Positions 56,147 through 64,000 of a stretch of DNA of 64,000 nt are shown here, one piece after another. The notes under the pieces are model-generated. The model saw only the letters and a program-made list of their open reading frames with translations, was not told the origin of the DNA and did no database searches. The position numbers and the translations under genes were made by a program. This DNA comes from Pseudonocardia sulfidoxydans NBRC 16205 (GTDB taxonomy: Bacteria; Actinomycetota; Actinomycetes; Mycobacteriales; Pseudonocardiaceae), in contig NZ_BJVJ01000014.1 in assembly GCF_007989085.1 (NCBI RefSeq), forward strand, positions 1 to 64,000, given 5' to 3'. Numbering within the stretch: position 1 is the first letter of the stretch; every line of letters starts with the position of its first letter.

Positions 56147-58633
56147 GTGACAGACCCGCGCGATCCCCGGTTCGACCCGTCCCGCCGCCCCGGTCCCCCG
56201 CGACCCGCGGCCGGCCCGCCGCCCCGCCCGCCCCGGCCCATGGGCCCGCCCCCGGGCCAGGCCGGTCCGGCCGCCGCGCCCGGCGGTCCGCCGCCCGGCC
56301 GCGCCGTCGTCCCGCCGGTGAACCGCGACGTTCCGCTGCTCACCCACGACGACGCCCCGCGCGCCGAACCGATGCCCCCGCGGGCCGACGCCCACACCAC
56401 CGTCACACCTCGCCCGTCCGCCCGGCCCCGGTCCGGTCCCGGCGGGCCCGGGGGCCCGGGCGGTCCGCGCGACCCCGGAGGCCCCGGCCGCGGCGGCGGT
56501 GGCGGCGGTGGCGACGAGCCGCCCCTGCCCCCCGAGGCCGCCAAGAAGCGCAGGTGGCGCCGCATCCGCCGGGTGATCTACGTGGCCGCCGGCGTGTTCA
56601 TCCTCGGCCCGATCCTCGCGTTCGTCATCGGCTGGCTCGTGTTCCAGGTGCCCACCGCCGACGACGCCAAGATCACCCAGGTCGCGACGTTCACCTACGC
56701 CGACGGTGCGCCGCTGGCCACCGTCCGGCCCGACAACGTCAACCGCACCAACGTCACCCTCGACAAGGTGCCCGAGCCTGTCCGCCAGGCCGTGCTCGCC
56801 GCCGAGGACCGGACGTTCTACAGCAACTTCGGCTTCGACGTCACCGGCATCATGCGCGCGATCTGGAACCAGGTCACCGGAGGCGTCGGCGGCGGCTCGA
56901 CGATCACCCAGCAGTACATCAAGGTGACCACCGGGCAGGACGAGGTCTCCTTGTGGCGCAAGTACAAGGAGGTGGTCCTCGCGGCGAAGATCTCCAAGGA
57001 GCTGTCCAAGGACCAGATCCTGGAGAACTACCTCAACGTCATCTACCTGGGCCGCGGCGCCTACGGCGTCCAGGCCGCCAGCCAGGCGTACTTCGGCAAG
57101 GACGTCTCCGACCTCAGCGTGTCCGAGGGCGCGATGCTCGCCGGCATGATCCAGTCGCCGTCGCGCTGGGACCCGGCCAAGACACCCGACAAGACCCTCG
57201 AGCGGTGGAACTTCGTCCTCGACGGCATGGTCGGCCAGGGCTGGCTCTCCCCCGCCGACCGGGCCGCGCAGAAGTTCCCCGAGTGGAGGCAGCCCGCACC
57301 CACCGGCGGCGGCATCCCCGGGGACAGCCGCGGCCACATCTACAACCTGGTCCGTGCCGAGCTCGAGGCCCGTGGCATCTCCGACACGGAGATCAACACC
57401 GAGGGCCTCACCATCACCACGACGATCGACCCCGAGAAGCAACAGGCGGCGGTCGCCGCGGCGCAGAAGGTCATGAAGGGCCAGCCCGCGAACCTGCGCA
57501 CCGCGCTCGTGTCGGTCGACCCGAAGACCGGGGCGGTGCTCGCCTACTACGGCGGTGACAACGGCGTCGGGCTCGACTACGCGCAGGTGCTCAAGCAGCC
57601 CGGGTCGTCGTTCAAGCCGTTCGTACTCGCCGCGGCGCTGCAGCTGCCCAGCCCGGTCGGCCTGGGCTCGACCTACGACGGCTCCTCGCCCATGACCATC
57701 GCCGGCGCGAAGGTGTCCAACTCCGAGGGCGTGAGCTGCGGCAACTGCACCGTGAAGACGGCGATGACGCAGTCGATCAACACCGTCTTCTACCAGATCG
57801 CCGTGGCCATGGGCCCGGCCAAGGTCGCCGACGCCGCACATCAGGCCGGCATCCCGGCCGACCTCCTGCCCAACCCCACCGGCGGCATCTCCCTGGGTGA
57901 CAAGGAGGTCCACCCGATGGACATGGCGGCCGCGTTCGCCACCTTCGCCGCCGACGGAGTCCGCCACGACCCGTACCTGATCAGCAAGGTCACGGCGTCC
58001 GACGGCCGCGTCCTGTTCGACATCGGCGCCGTCCAGGGCCAGAACGCGTTCCCCCAGCAGGTCGCCCGCAACGTCACCGAGTCCATGACCGACGTCGCGT
58101 CGTCGTCCGGGATCGCGCTGTCCGGTGGCCGCCCCGTCGCGTCCAAGACCGGCACCGTGCAGAGCTCCGTCGCCGGGCAGAACAACGACGCCTGGACCGT
58201 CGGCTACACGCCGTCGATCTCCACCGCGGTCTGGGTCGGTACCGACGACAACTCGCCGATCAAGAACTCGGCCGGCCGCCCGATCTACGGCCGGATGCTC
58301 CCCGGCTCGATCTGGCAGCAGTACATGAACGCCGCGCTCAAGGGCACGCCCGTCGAGCAGTTCTCCAAGTTCGTGCCCATCGGCACCCCGCCCTACTCCG
58401 AGGTCACCACCACCCAGCCCACCGCCGGCAACGACGACGAGGACTACTACGGCGACGACCGCGGCGGTGACAACGGACGTCGCGGCGGCGGTAACGGCGG
58501 CGGGAACGGCGACGGCGGCGGCGGAGGCAACCGCGGCGGCGGGAACGGCGGCGACGGCGGCGGGAACGGCGGCGGCAACGACGGCGGTGGGAACGCCCGC
58601 GACAGTGGCGACGGGGCCGGCAGCGATGAATGA
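56147..58633 (+). CDS. Class A penicillin-binding protein (transglycosylase/transpeptidase)
   Basis: 828 aa. A Pro/Gly-rich cytoplasmic tail (about 130 residues) precedes the membrane helix VIYVAAGVFILGPILAFVIG. The glycosyltransferase domain has EDRTFYSNFGFD (about 218), GGSTITQQYIK and the RKYKEVVLAAK segment. The transpeptidase has SSFK (about 486), SIN and KTGT (about 667). The C-terminal 60 residues are Gly/Asn/Asp repeats. Position matches ponA1. I preferred the GTG at 56147, with GGAG seven bases upstream, over a GTG at 56054. Confidence 0.95.
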   Translation: MTDPRDPRFDPSRRPGPPRPAAGPPPRPPRPMGPPPGQAGPAAAPGGPPPGRAVVPPVNRDVPLLTHDDAPRAEPMPPRADAHTTVTPRPSARPRSGPGGPGGPGGPRDPGGPGRGGGGGGGDEPPLPPEAAKKRRWRRIRRVIYVAAGVFILGPILAFVIGWLVFQVPTADDAKITQVATFTYADGAPLATVRPDNVNRTNVTLDKVPEPVRQAVLAAEDRTFYSNFGFDVTGIMRAIWNQVTGGVGGGSTITQQYIKVTTGQDEVSLWRKYKEVVLAAKISKELSKDQILENYLNVIYLGRGAYGVQAASQAYFGKDVSDLSVSEGAMLAGMIQSPSRWDPAKTPDKTLERWNFVLDGMVGQGWLSPADRAAQKFPEWRQPAPTGGGIPGDSRGHIYNLVRAELEARGISDTEINTEGLTITTTIDPEKQQAAVAAAQKVMKGQPANLRTALVSVDPKTGAVLAYYGGDNGVGLDYAQVLKQPGSSFKPFVLAAALQLPSPVGLGSTYDGSSPMTIAGAKVSNSEGVSCGNCTVKTAMTQSINTVFYQIAVAMGPAKVADAAHQAGIPADLLPNPTGGISLGDKEVHPMDMAAAFATFAADGVRHDPYLISKVTASDGRVLFDIGAVQGQNAFPQQVARNVTESMTDVASSSGIALSGGRPVASKTGTVQSSVAGQNNDAWTVGYTPSISTAVWVGTDDNSPIKNSAGRPIYGRMLPGSIWQQYMNAALKGTPVEQFSKFVPIGTPPYSEVTTTQPTAGNDDEDYYGDDRGGDNGRRGGGNGGGNGDGGGGGNRGGGNGGDGGGNGGGNDGGGNARDSGDGAGSDE

Positions 58634-58657
58634 CGCCGCCCGGATACCGTTCGACGG

Positions 58658-60328
58658 GTGACGCGCACGACAGGCGACCGCGGACGGACGAGAACCGTCC
58701 GCGGCACGCCGGGCGACGCGCCACCGCCGCGCGTCGTGCCCAGCTGGACCGAACCGATGGCGGCCGCCGCCAGCAGGATCGTCGGCGGCCCACTGGGTCG
58801 GCACGCCACCGTCGGTCGCAGCCGGTTCTGGACACCCCTGCGCGTCGTGCTGCTCTTCGCGGTCGCGGTCATGGCGCTGAGCTGGCTCGCCAAGTCGCCC
58901 TGCCTGCAGCAGTACCCGGCCGGCGACGGCTCCCTGGCCCTCGACTGGCGCAACGACCGCCAGTACGTCGCCATGTGCTACTCCGACACCGTCCCCCTCT
59001 ACGGCCTCGAAGGCCTCGAGCGGGGCGCGCTGCCCTACCGCGACGCCTGGCTCGAACAGCCCGGCACCCCGCAGGAACAGCTGCGCTACATGGAGTACCC
59101 CGTCGTCACCGGGTTCTTCCAGTGGTTCAACGCCCGCCTCACCGACGGCTGGCTCGCCCTCGCCGCGCACATCCCGCTGCCCGTGGCGCTGCCCGTCGTC
59201 GTCTACTTCGACTTCTCGGCCGGCTGGCTCGCGCTGGCCTGGCTCGTCGTCGCCTGGGCGGTGTGCCGGCTGCGGCCGTCCCGCCCGTGGGACGCGGCGA
59301 TGGTCGCGCTCTCACCGCTCGCGCTCGTCCACCTGTTCACCAACTTCGACGCGCTCGCCGTCGCCTTCGCGACCGCGGGCCTCCTCGCGCTGGCCCGGCG
59401 CAGACCCTGGCTCGCCGGGCTGCTCATCGGCATCGGTGGCGCCGCCAAGCTCTACCCGCTCATGCTGTTGCTGCCGGTGCTGCTCGTCGGCTGGCGACGT
59501 CGCGACACCGGCGGCCTCACCCTCGCCGTCCGCACGATCGCCGGCGCCGTCGTCGCGTGGGCGGCGACCAACCTGCCCGTCGCGCTGCTGTGGACGCCCG
59601 GCTGGTGGGAGTTCTTCCGGCTCAACCAGACCCGCCCCGCCGACCCCGACTCGCTCTACTACGCGCTCAGCTACTTCACCGGCTGGGCCGGCTTCGACGG
59701 CGACCTCGCCTCCGGCCAGACCCCCGCGATCCTCAACGCCGTCACCCTCGGCCTCTTCGCGCTCGCCTGCGTCGGCGTCGTCGTCCTCGCGCTCAAGGCA
59801 CCCCGACCACCCCGGCTCGCCTCGCTCGCATTCCTGGTGATCGCGTCGTTCCTGCTGGTCAACAAGGTGTGGAGCCCGCAGTACTCGCTGTGGCTGGTGC
59901 CGCTCGCGGTGCTCGCCCTGCCGCGCTGGCGGCTGCTGCTGGCCTGGATGTTCGTCGACGCCGCCGTCTGGGTGCCGCGGATGTTCTACTACCTGACCCC
60001 CGAGAAGAAGGGCCTCCCGCCCGACTGGTTCCTCGGCGCGGTCCTGCTCCGCGACGCCATGGTCGTCCTGCTCTGCGTCCTCGTCGTACGCAGCGTGCTC
60101 CGGCCCGGTGCCGACCCCGTGCGGGCCAACGGCCCCGACGACCCCGACTGGCCCGGCACCACCCCGGCACGGCCGCGCGTCCGCGACGTCATCCCCGCGC
60201 CGAGCGCGTCGGGCAGCACCGCGCCGAGCGGGTCGGGCAGCACCGCGCCGAGCGGGTCGGGAATCACCGCTCCAGCCGCCGCACCAGCTTCAGGCCGGAC
60301 CACGTCGCGTCGATCGCGCACACCTTGA
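58658..60328 (+). CDS. GT87-like mannosyltransferase (multi-pass GT-C)
   Basis: 556 aa with about ten membrane helices. It has a GT-C style acidic first loop ([20 protein letters not shown]), [13 protein letters not shown], and the C-terminal [20 protein letters not shown] block, shared with the paralogue at 61459-62991. Such enzymes use polyprenyl-phosphate-mannose to extend lipomannan or related glycans. Position matches Rv0051. A Ser/Ala/Pro-rich tail contains three copies of a 24-bp repeat (60195-60268). It overlaps DUF3052 tail to tail by 65 bp. Confidence 0.8.
   Translation: MTRTTGDRGRTRTVRGTPGDAPPPRVVPSWTEPMAAAASRIVGGPLGRHATVGRSRFWTPLRVVLLFAVAVMALSWLAKSPCLQQYPAGDGSLALDWRNDRQYVAMCYSDTVPLYGLEGLERGALPYRDAWLEQPGTPQEQLRYMEYPVVTGFFQWFNARLTDGWLALAAHIPLPVALPVVVYFDFSAGWLALAWLVVAWAVCRLRPSRPWDAAMVALSPLALVHLFTNFDALAVAFATAGLLALARRRPWLAGLLIGIGGAAKLYPLMLLLPVLLVGWRRRDTGGLTLAVRTIAGAVVAWAATNLPVALLWTPGWWEFFRLNQTRPADPDSLYYALSYFTGWAGFDGDLASGQTPAILNAVTLGLFALACVGVVVLALKAPRPPRLASLAFLVIASFLLVNKVWSPQYSLWLVPLAVLALPRWRLLLAWMFVDAAVWVPRMFYYLTPEKKGLPPDWFLGAVLLRDAMVVLLCVLVVRSVLRPGADPVRANGPDDPDWPGTTPARPRVRDVIPAPSASGSTAPSGSGSTAPSGSGITAPAAAPASGRTTSRRSRTP
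60195..60268. repeat. Three-copy 24-bp repeat in the GT87 tail
   Basis: The unit GCGCCGAGCGNGTCGGGCAG-CACC repeats three times, encoding [12 protein letters not shown] residues near the C-terminus and lying close to or overlapping the convergent DUF3052 stop. Confidence 0.75.
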
Positions 60329-60662
60329 CGTCCACCCAGCCCGATGGCAACGCGTGGTCGCGGACGCCGTTCTCGTCGAGGTCCGTCGCCACCCCCGACG
60401 CCTTCTTCGGCCACGCCACCCAGACCGCGCCCCGCTCGGTGCTGCGCTCCACCGCCCGCGACCAGCGCCTGCGCAATGTCGCGACGTCCGGGCAGAACAC
60501 CACCTGCACCTCGTAGCCGGCACCCGACGCACGCCGGTGATGCGGCGCGTCCAGGCCGAACCCGGCCGGGGTGCCGACCAGCAACGTCCGTGTCCCCTCC
60601 CGGATCCCCAGCTTGCGGGGCAACGGCGTGCCGGAGTAGCCGGCCGGTGCGGCGGGGGTCAC
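60264..60662 (-). CDS. DUF3052 family protein
   Basis: 132 aa cytoplasmic protein. It shows [20 protein letters not shown] near the N-terminus and [20 protein letters not shown] near the middle, then [14 protein letters not shown], the family pattern. Function unknown; other members neighbour aceE in mycobacteria. The GTG at 60662 begins [11 protein letters not shown]. It is convergent with the GT87 gene. Confidence 0.85.
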   Translation of the reverse strand: MTPAAPAGYSGTPLPRKLGIREGTRTLLVGTPAGFGLDAPHHRRASGAGYEVQVVFCPDVATLRRRWSRAVERSTERGAVWVAWPKKASGVATDLDENGVRDHALPSGWVDVKVCAIDATWSGLKLVRRLER

Positions 60663-60725
60663 AGCGCGACAGCGTATGCCCGGGCGGTCGTATGAGGCAG
60701 TGTCGGCGCAAGGTGGGGGTGAGCA

Positions 60726-61367
60726 GTGGAGCCGAGGGCAGTCGTCGCCGCGCGGATGGCCGCGTTCGAGCCGGTCCGCGTCGACCGACCCGACCTGGCC
60801 CGCGCCGCCGTCACCATCACGCTCGTCCCCGATCCCGACCCGGCCCCGACCGGCGACGCTCCCGGGGACGACCCGCTCCTCGACGGGCTCGCCCTCCTGC
60901 TCACCCGCCGCGCCCCCACCCTGCGTCGCCACGCCAACCAGTGGGCGCTGCCCGGCGGACGGCTGGACCCGGGCGAGACCGAGATCGTCGCCGCCCGCCG
61001 CGAGCTCGACGAGGAGCTGGGCCTGCGTCTCGACGACGACGCCGTGCTCGGCGTCCTCGACGACTACCCGACACGCTCGGGCTACCTGATCACACCCGTC
61101 GTCCTGTGGGGCGGGCCTGCTCGAGACCTCACCCCCAACCCGGCCGAGGTCGGCTCCGTGCACCGGGTCGCGCTGCGCGAGATCGACGTCGAGCCCCGGT
61201 TCCTGACGATCCCCGAGTCCGAGGCGCCGGTCATCCAGGTGCCGATGCTCGGCCGCTTCGTGCACGCTCCCACCGGCGCGGTGCTGCACCAGTTCCGCGA
61301 GGTCGTCCTGCGCGGGCGCCCGACGCGGGTGGCGCACCTGGAGCAGCCGGTCTTCGCCTGGCGCTGA
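60726..61367 (+). CDS. NUDIX hydrolase (CoA pyrophosphatase-like)
   Basis: 213 aa. An intact Nudix box reads GGRLDPGETEIVAARRELDE followed by ELGL (residues about 78-101). The N-terminal region (ALLLTRRAPTLRRHANQWAL) resembles CoA diphosphatases of the NUDT7/YeaB group. It probably cleaves CoA or a related nucleotide pyrophosphate. The GTG at 60726 begins VEPRAVVAARM. It is divergent from DUF3052 with 63 bp between starts. Confidence 0.87.
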   Translation: MEPRAVVAARMAAFEPVRVDRPDLARAAVTITLVPDPDPAPTGDAPGDDPLLDGLALLLTRRAPTLRRHANQWALPGGRLDPGETEIVAARRELDEELGLRLDDDAVLGVLDDYPTRSGYLITPVVLWGGPARDLTPNPAEVGSVHRVALREIDVEPRFLTIPESEAPVIQVPMLGRFVHAPTGAVLHQFREVVLRGRPTRVAHLEQPVFAWR

Positions 61368-61458
61368 GCTCGAAATGATCGCCGTTTCCGGCGCATGGAC
61401 GCCGCAGATGGCGCTCATGTGCCACGAACAGCGATCACCAAGGTGCCGCAGGGGCTGG

Positions 61459-62991
61459 TCAGGGTGTCGAGGTGGCCGAGCTCGGTGTGTCGCCGACGGG
61501 TTCGCGCTCGTTCTCAGCGCCTGCCTTCTCGGCGTCCGCCGGGTCCGTGGCGGCGGCTGCGGCGGGGTCGTCGCGGCTCGTCGTGTCGGCGGGCGGCGGC
61601 TCAGCGGGCTCGGGCGCGTCCGCCGGCCGGGGCGGGCGGAGCGCGAAGGTCGGGGGCACGCGCAGGAACAGCACGAACAGCGCGACGAGCAGCGCGGCCC
61701 GCCCCCAGACGCCGACCGCGACGGCCTGCGCCGCGAGCCCCTGGGTGATCTCCAGGTTCACGCCGGCGCGGACGTCGTAGAGCCAGCGGAAGATGCCGAT
61801 CCCCATGACGGCGTCGGCGACGAGGTACCCGGCCACGACACCCCACGGCACCCGCAGCAGCACGAAGAACGGCAGCAGCCACAACGTGTACTGCGGGCTG
61901 TGCACCTTGTGCAGCAACAAGAACCCGCACAGCATCGCGGCGCTCACCGCGACCCACGGGTAGGAGCCGAGGCGTCGCATCCGCCACAGCCCGATCCCGG
62001 CGGCCAGCAGGAACGAGGCGACGACCAGCGTCGGGGACAGCCACGACACGAGGTCCTGGAAGGCGACGTCGTCGGGCTCGGAGTACGGCCGGAAGCCCCA
62101 GAACCAGAACGAGTTCGTCGTGAAGTCGACCTTGCGCAGCTGCTGGAAGGTGAACGACGCCCGCCAGCCGTCGAACCCGGCGATCGCGAACGGCAGGTTG
62201 ACGACGACCACGGTGAGCGCGGCGGCACCGGCGACGCGGACGGCGCCCCACCAGTCGAGACGTCCGCCGGGGACGCGGTCCTCACCGCGGGTGAGTACGT
62301 AGAGGGCCAGCGGCAGCACGAACGCGCCCGGATAGAGCTTCAGCGCGAACCCGAGCCCGAGGAGCACGGCGGCGACCGTGCCGCGCCGGTGCAACGACCA
62401 GCGGGAACGCAGACCGTGCAGGACGAAGACGGCGCCCACCGCGCACGCGACGACGGGCAGATCCCAGTTGTGGAACGCGTACAGCACGAGCGGCGGGCCG
62501 AGCGCCCAGAGCAACGCCCGCCACCGCGACAACCGGCCCAGCAGCCAGCCCGTGGCCAGGCCGAACGGGGCCATGATCAGGGCCGACGCGAGCAGGAACC
62601 CGGCGTCGGTGTGGGCGCCGAGCGCGGCCAGCCACATGATCAGCCCGGTGAGCACCGGGTACTCCACGGTCCCGCCGGTGAGCGTGCCGTCGGCGTCGAT
62701 CCCGCCGTCGACGTAGGGGAAGACGTGCTTGTCGATGTCGCGGCCGATCCAGAGGTGCTGGATGTCGGAGTAGCAGACGTCGAGATCCTTGCGGTTCTCG
62801 TAGTCGGGCGCGCTGCGACCCTGCGCGTCGAACTCCGGGCCCGTGCACCGGGCCTTGTTGACGTAGCCGAGCACGAGCGTGAGACCCGTGAGCGCGACGA
62901 CGACCGCCAGCAGCAGCGCCGTTCCGCGCCGGGACGGCGCGACGGCCTCGGACCCGGGGACCGGGGCGGTGCCGACGGCCGTCCGGATCAC
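61459..62991 (-). CDS. GT87-like mannosyltransferase, second copy
   Basis: 510 aa with about ten membrane helices. The early loop reads DVCYSDIQHLWIGRDIDKHV, then GTVEYPVLTGLIMWLAALG, and the diagnostic block HKVHSPQYTLWLLPFFVLLR matches the [12 protein letters not shown] block of the first copy. A charged Asp/Ala/Pro tail follows. It is a likely Ppm-dependent mannosyltransferase of the same glycan pathway. The GTG at 62991 overlaps the nfo stop (GTGA), so both are in one operon. Confidence 0.8.
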   Translation of the reverse strand: MIRTAVGTAPVPGSEAVAPSRRGTALLLAVVVALTGLTLVLGYVNKARCTGPEFDAQGRSAPDYENRKDLDVCYSDIQHLWIGRDIDKHVFPYVDGGIDADGTLTGGTVEYPVLTGLIMWLAALGAHTDAGFLLASALIMAPFGLATGWLLGRLSRWRALLWALGPPLVLYAFHNWDLPVVACAVGAVFVLHGLRSRWSLHRRGTVAAVLLGLGFALKLYPGAFVLPLALYVLTRGEDRVPGGRLDWWGAVRVAGAAALTVVVVNLPFAIAGFDGWRASFTFQQLRKVDFTTNSFWFWGFRPYSEPDDVAFQDLVSWLSPTLVVASFLLAAGIGLWRMRRLGSYPWVAVSAAMLCGFLLLHKVHSPQYTLWLLPFFVLLRVPWGVVAGYLVADAVMGIGIFRWLYDVRAGVNLEITQGLAAQAVAVGVWGRAALLVALFVLFLRVPPTFALRPPRPADAPEPAEPPPADTTSRDDPAAAAATDPADAEKAGAENEREPVGDTPSSATSTP

Positions 62992-63758
62992 CGCCCCAGC
63001 CGCTCGCGGAGGAACGCGATGTCGGCGGCCTGGCCCTCGGCCGGGGTCTCGACGACGACCGGCGCCCCCGCGGCCTGGGCGACCGCCGCGAGCTGCTCGG
63101 CGTCGATCGTGCCGGAGTCGATGTTGGCGTGCCGGTCGCGCGCCGAGCCGAACTCGTCGCGCGAGTTGTTGAGGTGCACCAGGTCGATCCGGCCGGTGAT
63201 GGCCTTGGCGCGGTCGACGACGTCGACCAGGTCCTCCCCCGCGGCGAACGCGTGGCACGTGTCGAGGCAGAAACCGACGCCGAACTCGCCGACCGCGTCC
63301 CACAGCCGCGACAGCGCGTCGAAGCTGCGGGCCATCGCGTTGTCGCCGCCCGCGGTGTTCTCGATGAACACGGGAACGGCGAAGCCGCCCTCGTCCTGCT
63401 GGCGCTCGACGAACTTGCGCCAGTTGTCGAACCCGACCCCCGGGTCGTCGGACTGCGTGACGTGGCCGCCGTGCACGACCAGCCCGATCGCACCGACGTT
63501 CGCGGCCTCCTGGGCGTGCTGCACGACGAGCTTGCGCGACGGGATGCGGATGCGGTTGTTCGGCGATGCGACGTTCACGACGTACGGCGAGTGGACGACG
63601 ACCGTCAGCTCCCCCGACCGCAACTGCTCGGCCTGGGGGTGCGCGGGCGGCTTCTTCCACCCCTGCGGATCGGCGAGGAAGATCTGGACGACGTCGGCCC
63701 CGCGCTCGGCCGCGGCGCCGACGGGATCGTCGTCACGGACGTGGGCCCCGATGAGCAT
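62988..63758 (-). CDS. nfo: Deoxyribonuclease IV (endonuclease IV family)
   Basis: 256 aa TIM-barrel AP endonuclease with the zinc ligands of the family: IGAHV, VVHSPYVVNVAS, VVHGGHVTQSDD, IENTAGG, GFCLDTCHAFAAG and VHLNNSRDEFGS. It nicks DNA at abasic sites in base-excision repair. It is shorter than E. coli Nfo (285 aa), normal for actinobacteria. The ATG at 63758 begins MLIGAHVRDDD. It precedes the GT87-like gene on the same strand, and is divergent from rpsF. Confidence 0.92.
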   Translation of the reverse strand: MLIGAHVRDDDPVGAAAERGADVVQIFLADPQGWKKPPAHPQAEQLRSGELTVVVHSPYVVNVASPNNRIRIPSRKLVVQHAQEAANVGAIGLVVHGGHVTQSDDPGVGFDNWRKFVERQQDEGGFAVPVFIENTAGGDNAMARSFDALSRLWDAVGEFGVGFCLDTCHAFAAGEDLVDVVDRAKAITGRIDLVHLNNSRDEFGSARDRHANIDSGTIDAEQLAAVAQAAGAPVVVETPAEGQAADIAFLRERLGR

Positions 63759-63837
63759 GGCGTCAGCCTAAGGGGACGCCCCCCGACACCGCTCCCGCAC
63801 CGTGCGGGGCGGCCGGAGCCGGGCAGATCCGCGCTGG

Positions 63838-63843
63838 TAGCCT
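63838..63843 (+). promoter_or_regulatory. -10 element of the rpsF promoter
   Basis: TAGCCT at 63838-63843, about 150 bp before rpsF. It would give a leader of about 140 nt that includes the structured element below. No clear -35. Confidence 0.45.
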
Positions 63844-63928
63844 CGACGGATCACCCCGACCGGTGTCCACAGGGACGCCGCAACGACGGTCCCGCCGAGG
63901 CGGGACCCGATTTCTGTCGGGGGGTGGT

Positions 63929-63990
63929 GAGAACCTCCTGCCGCGGATGCACCGCGGCCGTCACGAGTCCATAGGAGGTGAGTGGTTCTC
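63929..63990 (+). promoter_or_regulatory. S6 (S6:S18) autoregulatory leader with sequestered ribosome site
   Basis: GAGAACC (63929-63935) pairs with GGTTCTC (63984-63990), which directly precedes the rpsF ATG. CTCCT inside the left arm can pair with the ribosome site AGGAGG (63973-63978). Inside sits a CCGCGG-ATGCA-CCGCGG hairpin (63941-63957). The layout matches the class of ribosomal leaders where excess S6:S18 shuts translation. Pairings are read by eye. Confidence 0.7.
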
Positions 63991-64000
63991 ATGCGTCATT
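63991..64000 (+). CDS. rpsF: 30S ribosomal protein S6, first codons only
   Basis: ATGCGTCATT begins MRH, the conserved start of actinobacterial S6 (MRHYE...). The ribosome site AGGAGG lies 12 bases upstream. Position after ponA and the GT87-like genes matches the rpsF-ssb-rpsR-rplI operon. The rest is outside the window. Confidence 0.9.

Overview
The window is high-GC actinobacterial chromosome centred on the replication origin. It carries the set dnaA-dnaN-recF-dciA-gyrB-gyrA on one side of dnaA and rpmH-rnpA-yidD-yidC-khpB-rsmG-parA-parB on the other. GTG starts are common, several genes look leaderless, and there are tandem GAF-ANTAR regulators, an S6 ribosomal leader and actinobacterium-only families (DUF3566, DLW-39, DUF5318, DUF6049, DUF3052). 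Gene order follows Mycobacterium tuberculosis Rv3907c-Rv3924c, Rv0001-Rv0007 and Rv0046c-Rv0053. The small DUF5994/DUF6307/DUF6292 genes and the wide origin spacers point to Pseudonocardiaceae, most likely Pseudonocardia. The genus is inferred; no search was run.

Layout. (1) 1-9.2 kb is accessory and partly decayed. It holds a histidine-kinase-like fragment without its phospho-acceptor His, a tight run of small stress-type genes (DUF5994, DUF6307, a ribosome hibernation protein, DUF6292), an acyl desaturase, frame-broken alpha/beta hydrolases, two GAF-ANTAR regulators, and a truncated tyrosine integrase lying just beyond the 3' end of tRNA-Ala. (2) 9.3-23 kb is the dnaA side: tRNA-Ala, DLW-39, tRNA-Ile, DUF3566, gyrA, gyrB, dciA, recF, dnaN, a 1.8 kb dnaN-dnaA spacer with oriC, and dnaA. 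(3) 22.9-28.2 kb runs the other way: rpmH to parB. (4) 28.2-31.6 kb has no intact gene. It carries parS sites, tandem and dispersed repeats and a ctaF fragment. (5) 31.6-48 kb holds ddl-like, PLP aminotransferase, GNAT, cwlM, trxA, trxB, sigM with its anti-sigma, a pseudokinase protein, DUF6049, NUDIX, pcnA, MFS, yqgE and SdpI genes. (6) 48-64 kb holds leuS, a HEPN/nucleotidyltransferase pair, an NlpC/P60 hydrolase, ino1, padR, DUF5318, a class A PBP, two GT-C mannosyltransferase-like proteins, DUF3052, a NUDIX gene, nfo, and the start of rpsF behind a structured leader.

How it works together. The region links initiation (DnaA, oriC, DciA), supercoiling (gyrase), segregation (ParA, ParB and seven parS-like sites from 26 to 50 kb), membrane insertion (YidC/YidD/KhpB) and envelope growth (CwlM, PBP, pseudokinase, NlpC/P60). 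The observations that most deserve follow-up are: an apparently complete DnaA-box/GC/DnaA-trio unwinding element in oriC; a 14-unit, 15-bp tandem repeat between oriC and dnaA; three DnaA boxes built into the first codons of dciA; the absence of murJ from its usual place; a UPF0158-nucleotidyltransferase fusion paired with a HEPN protein; and the repeat-rich, gene-free parS interval after parB.
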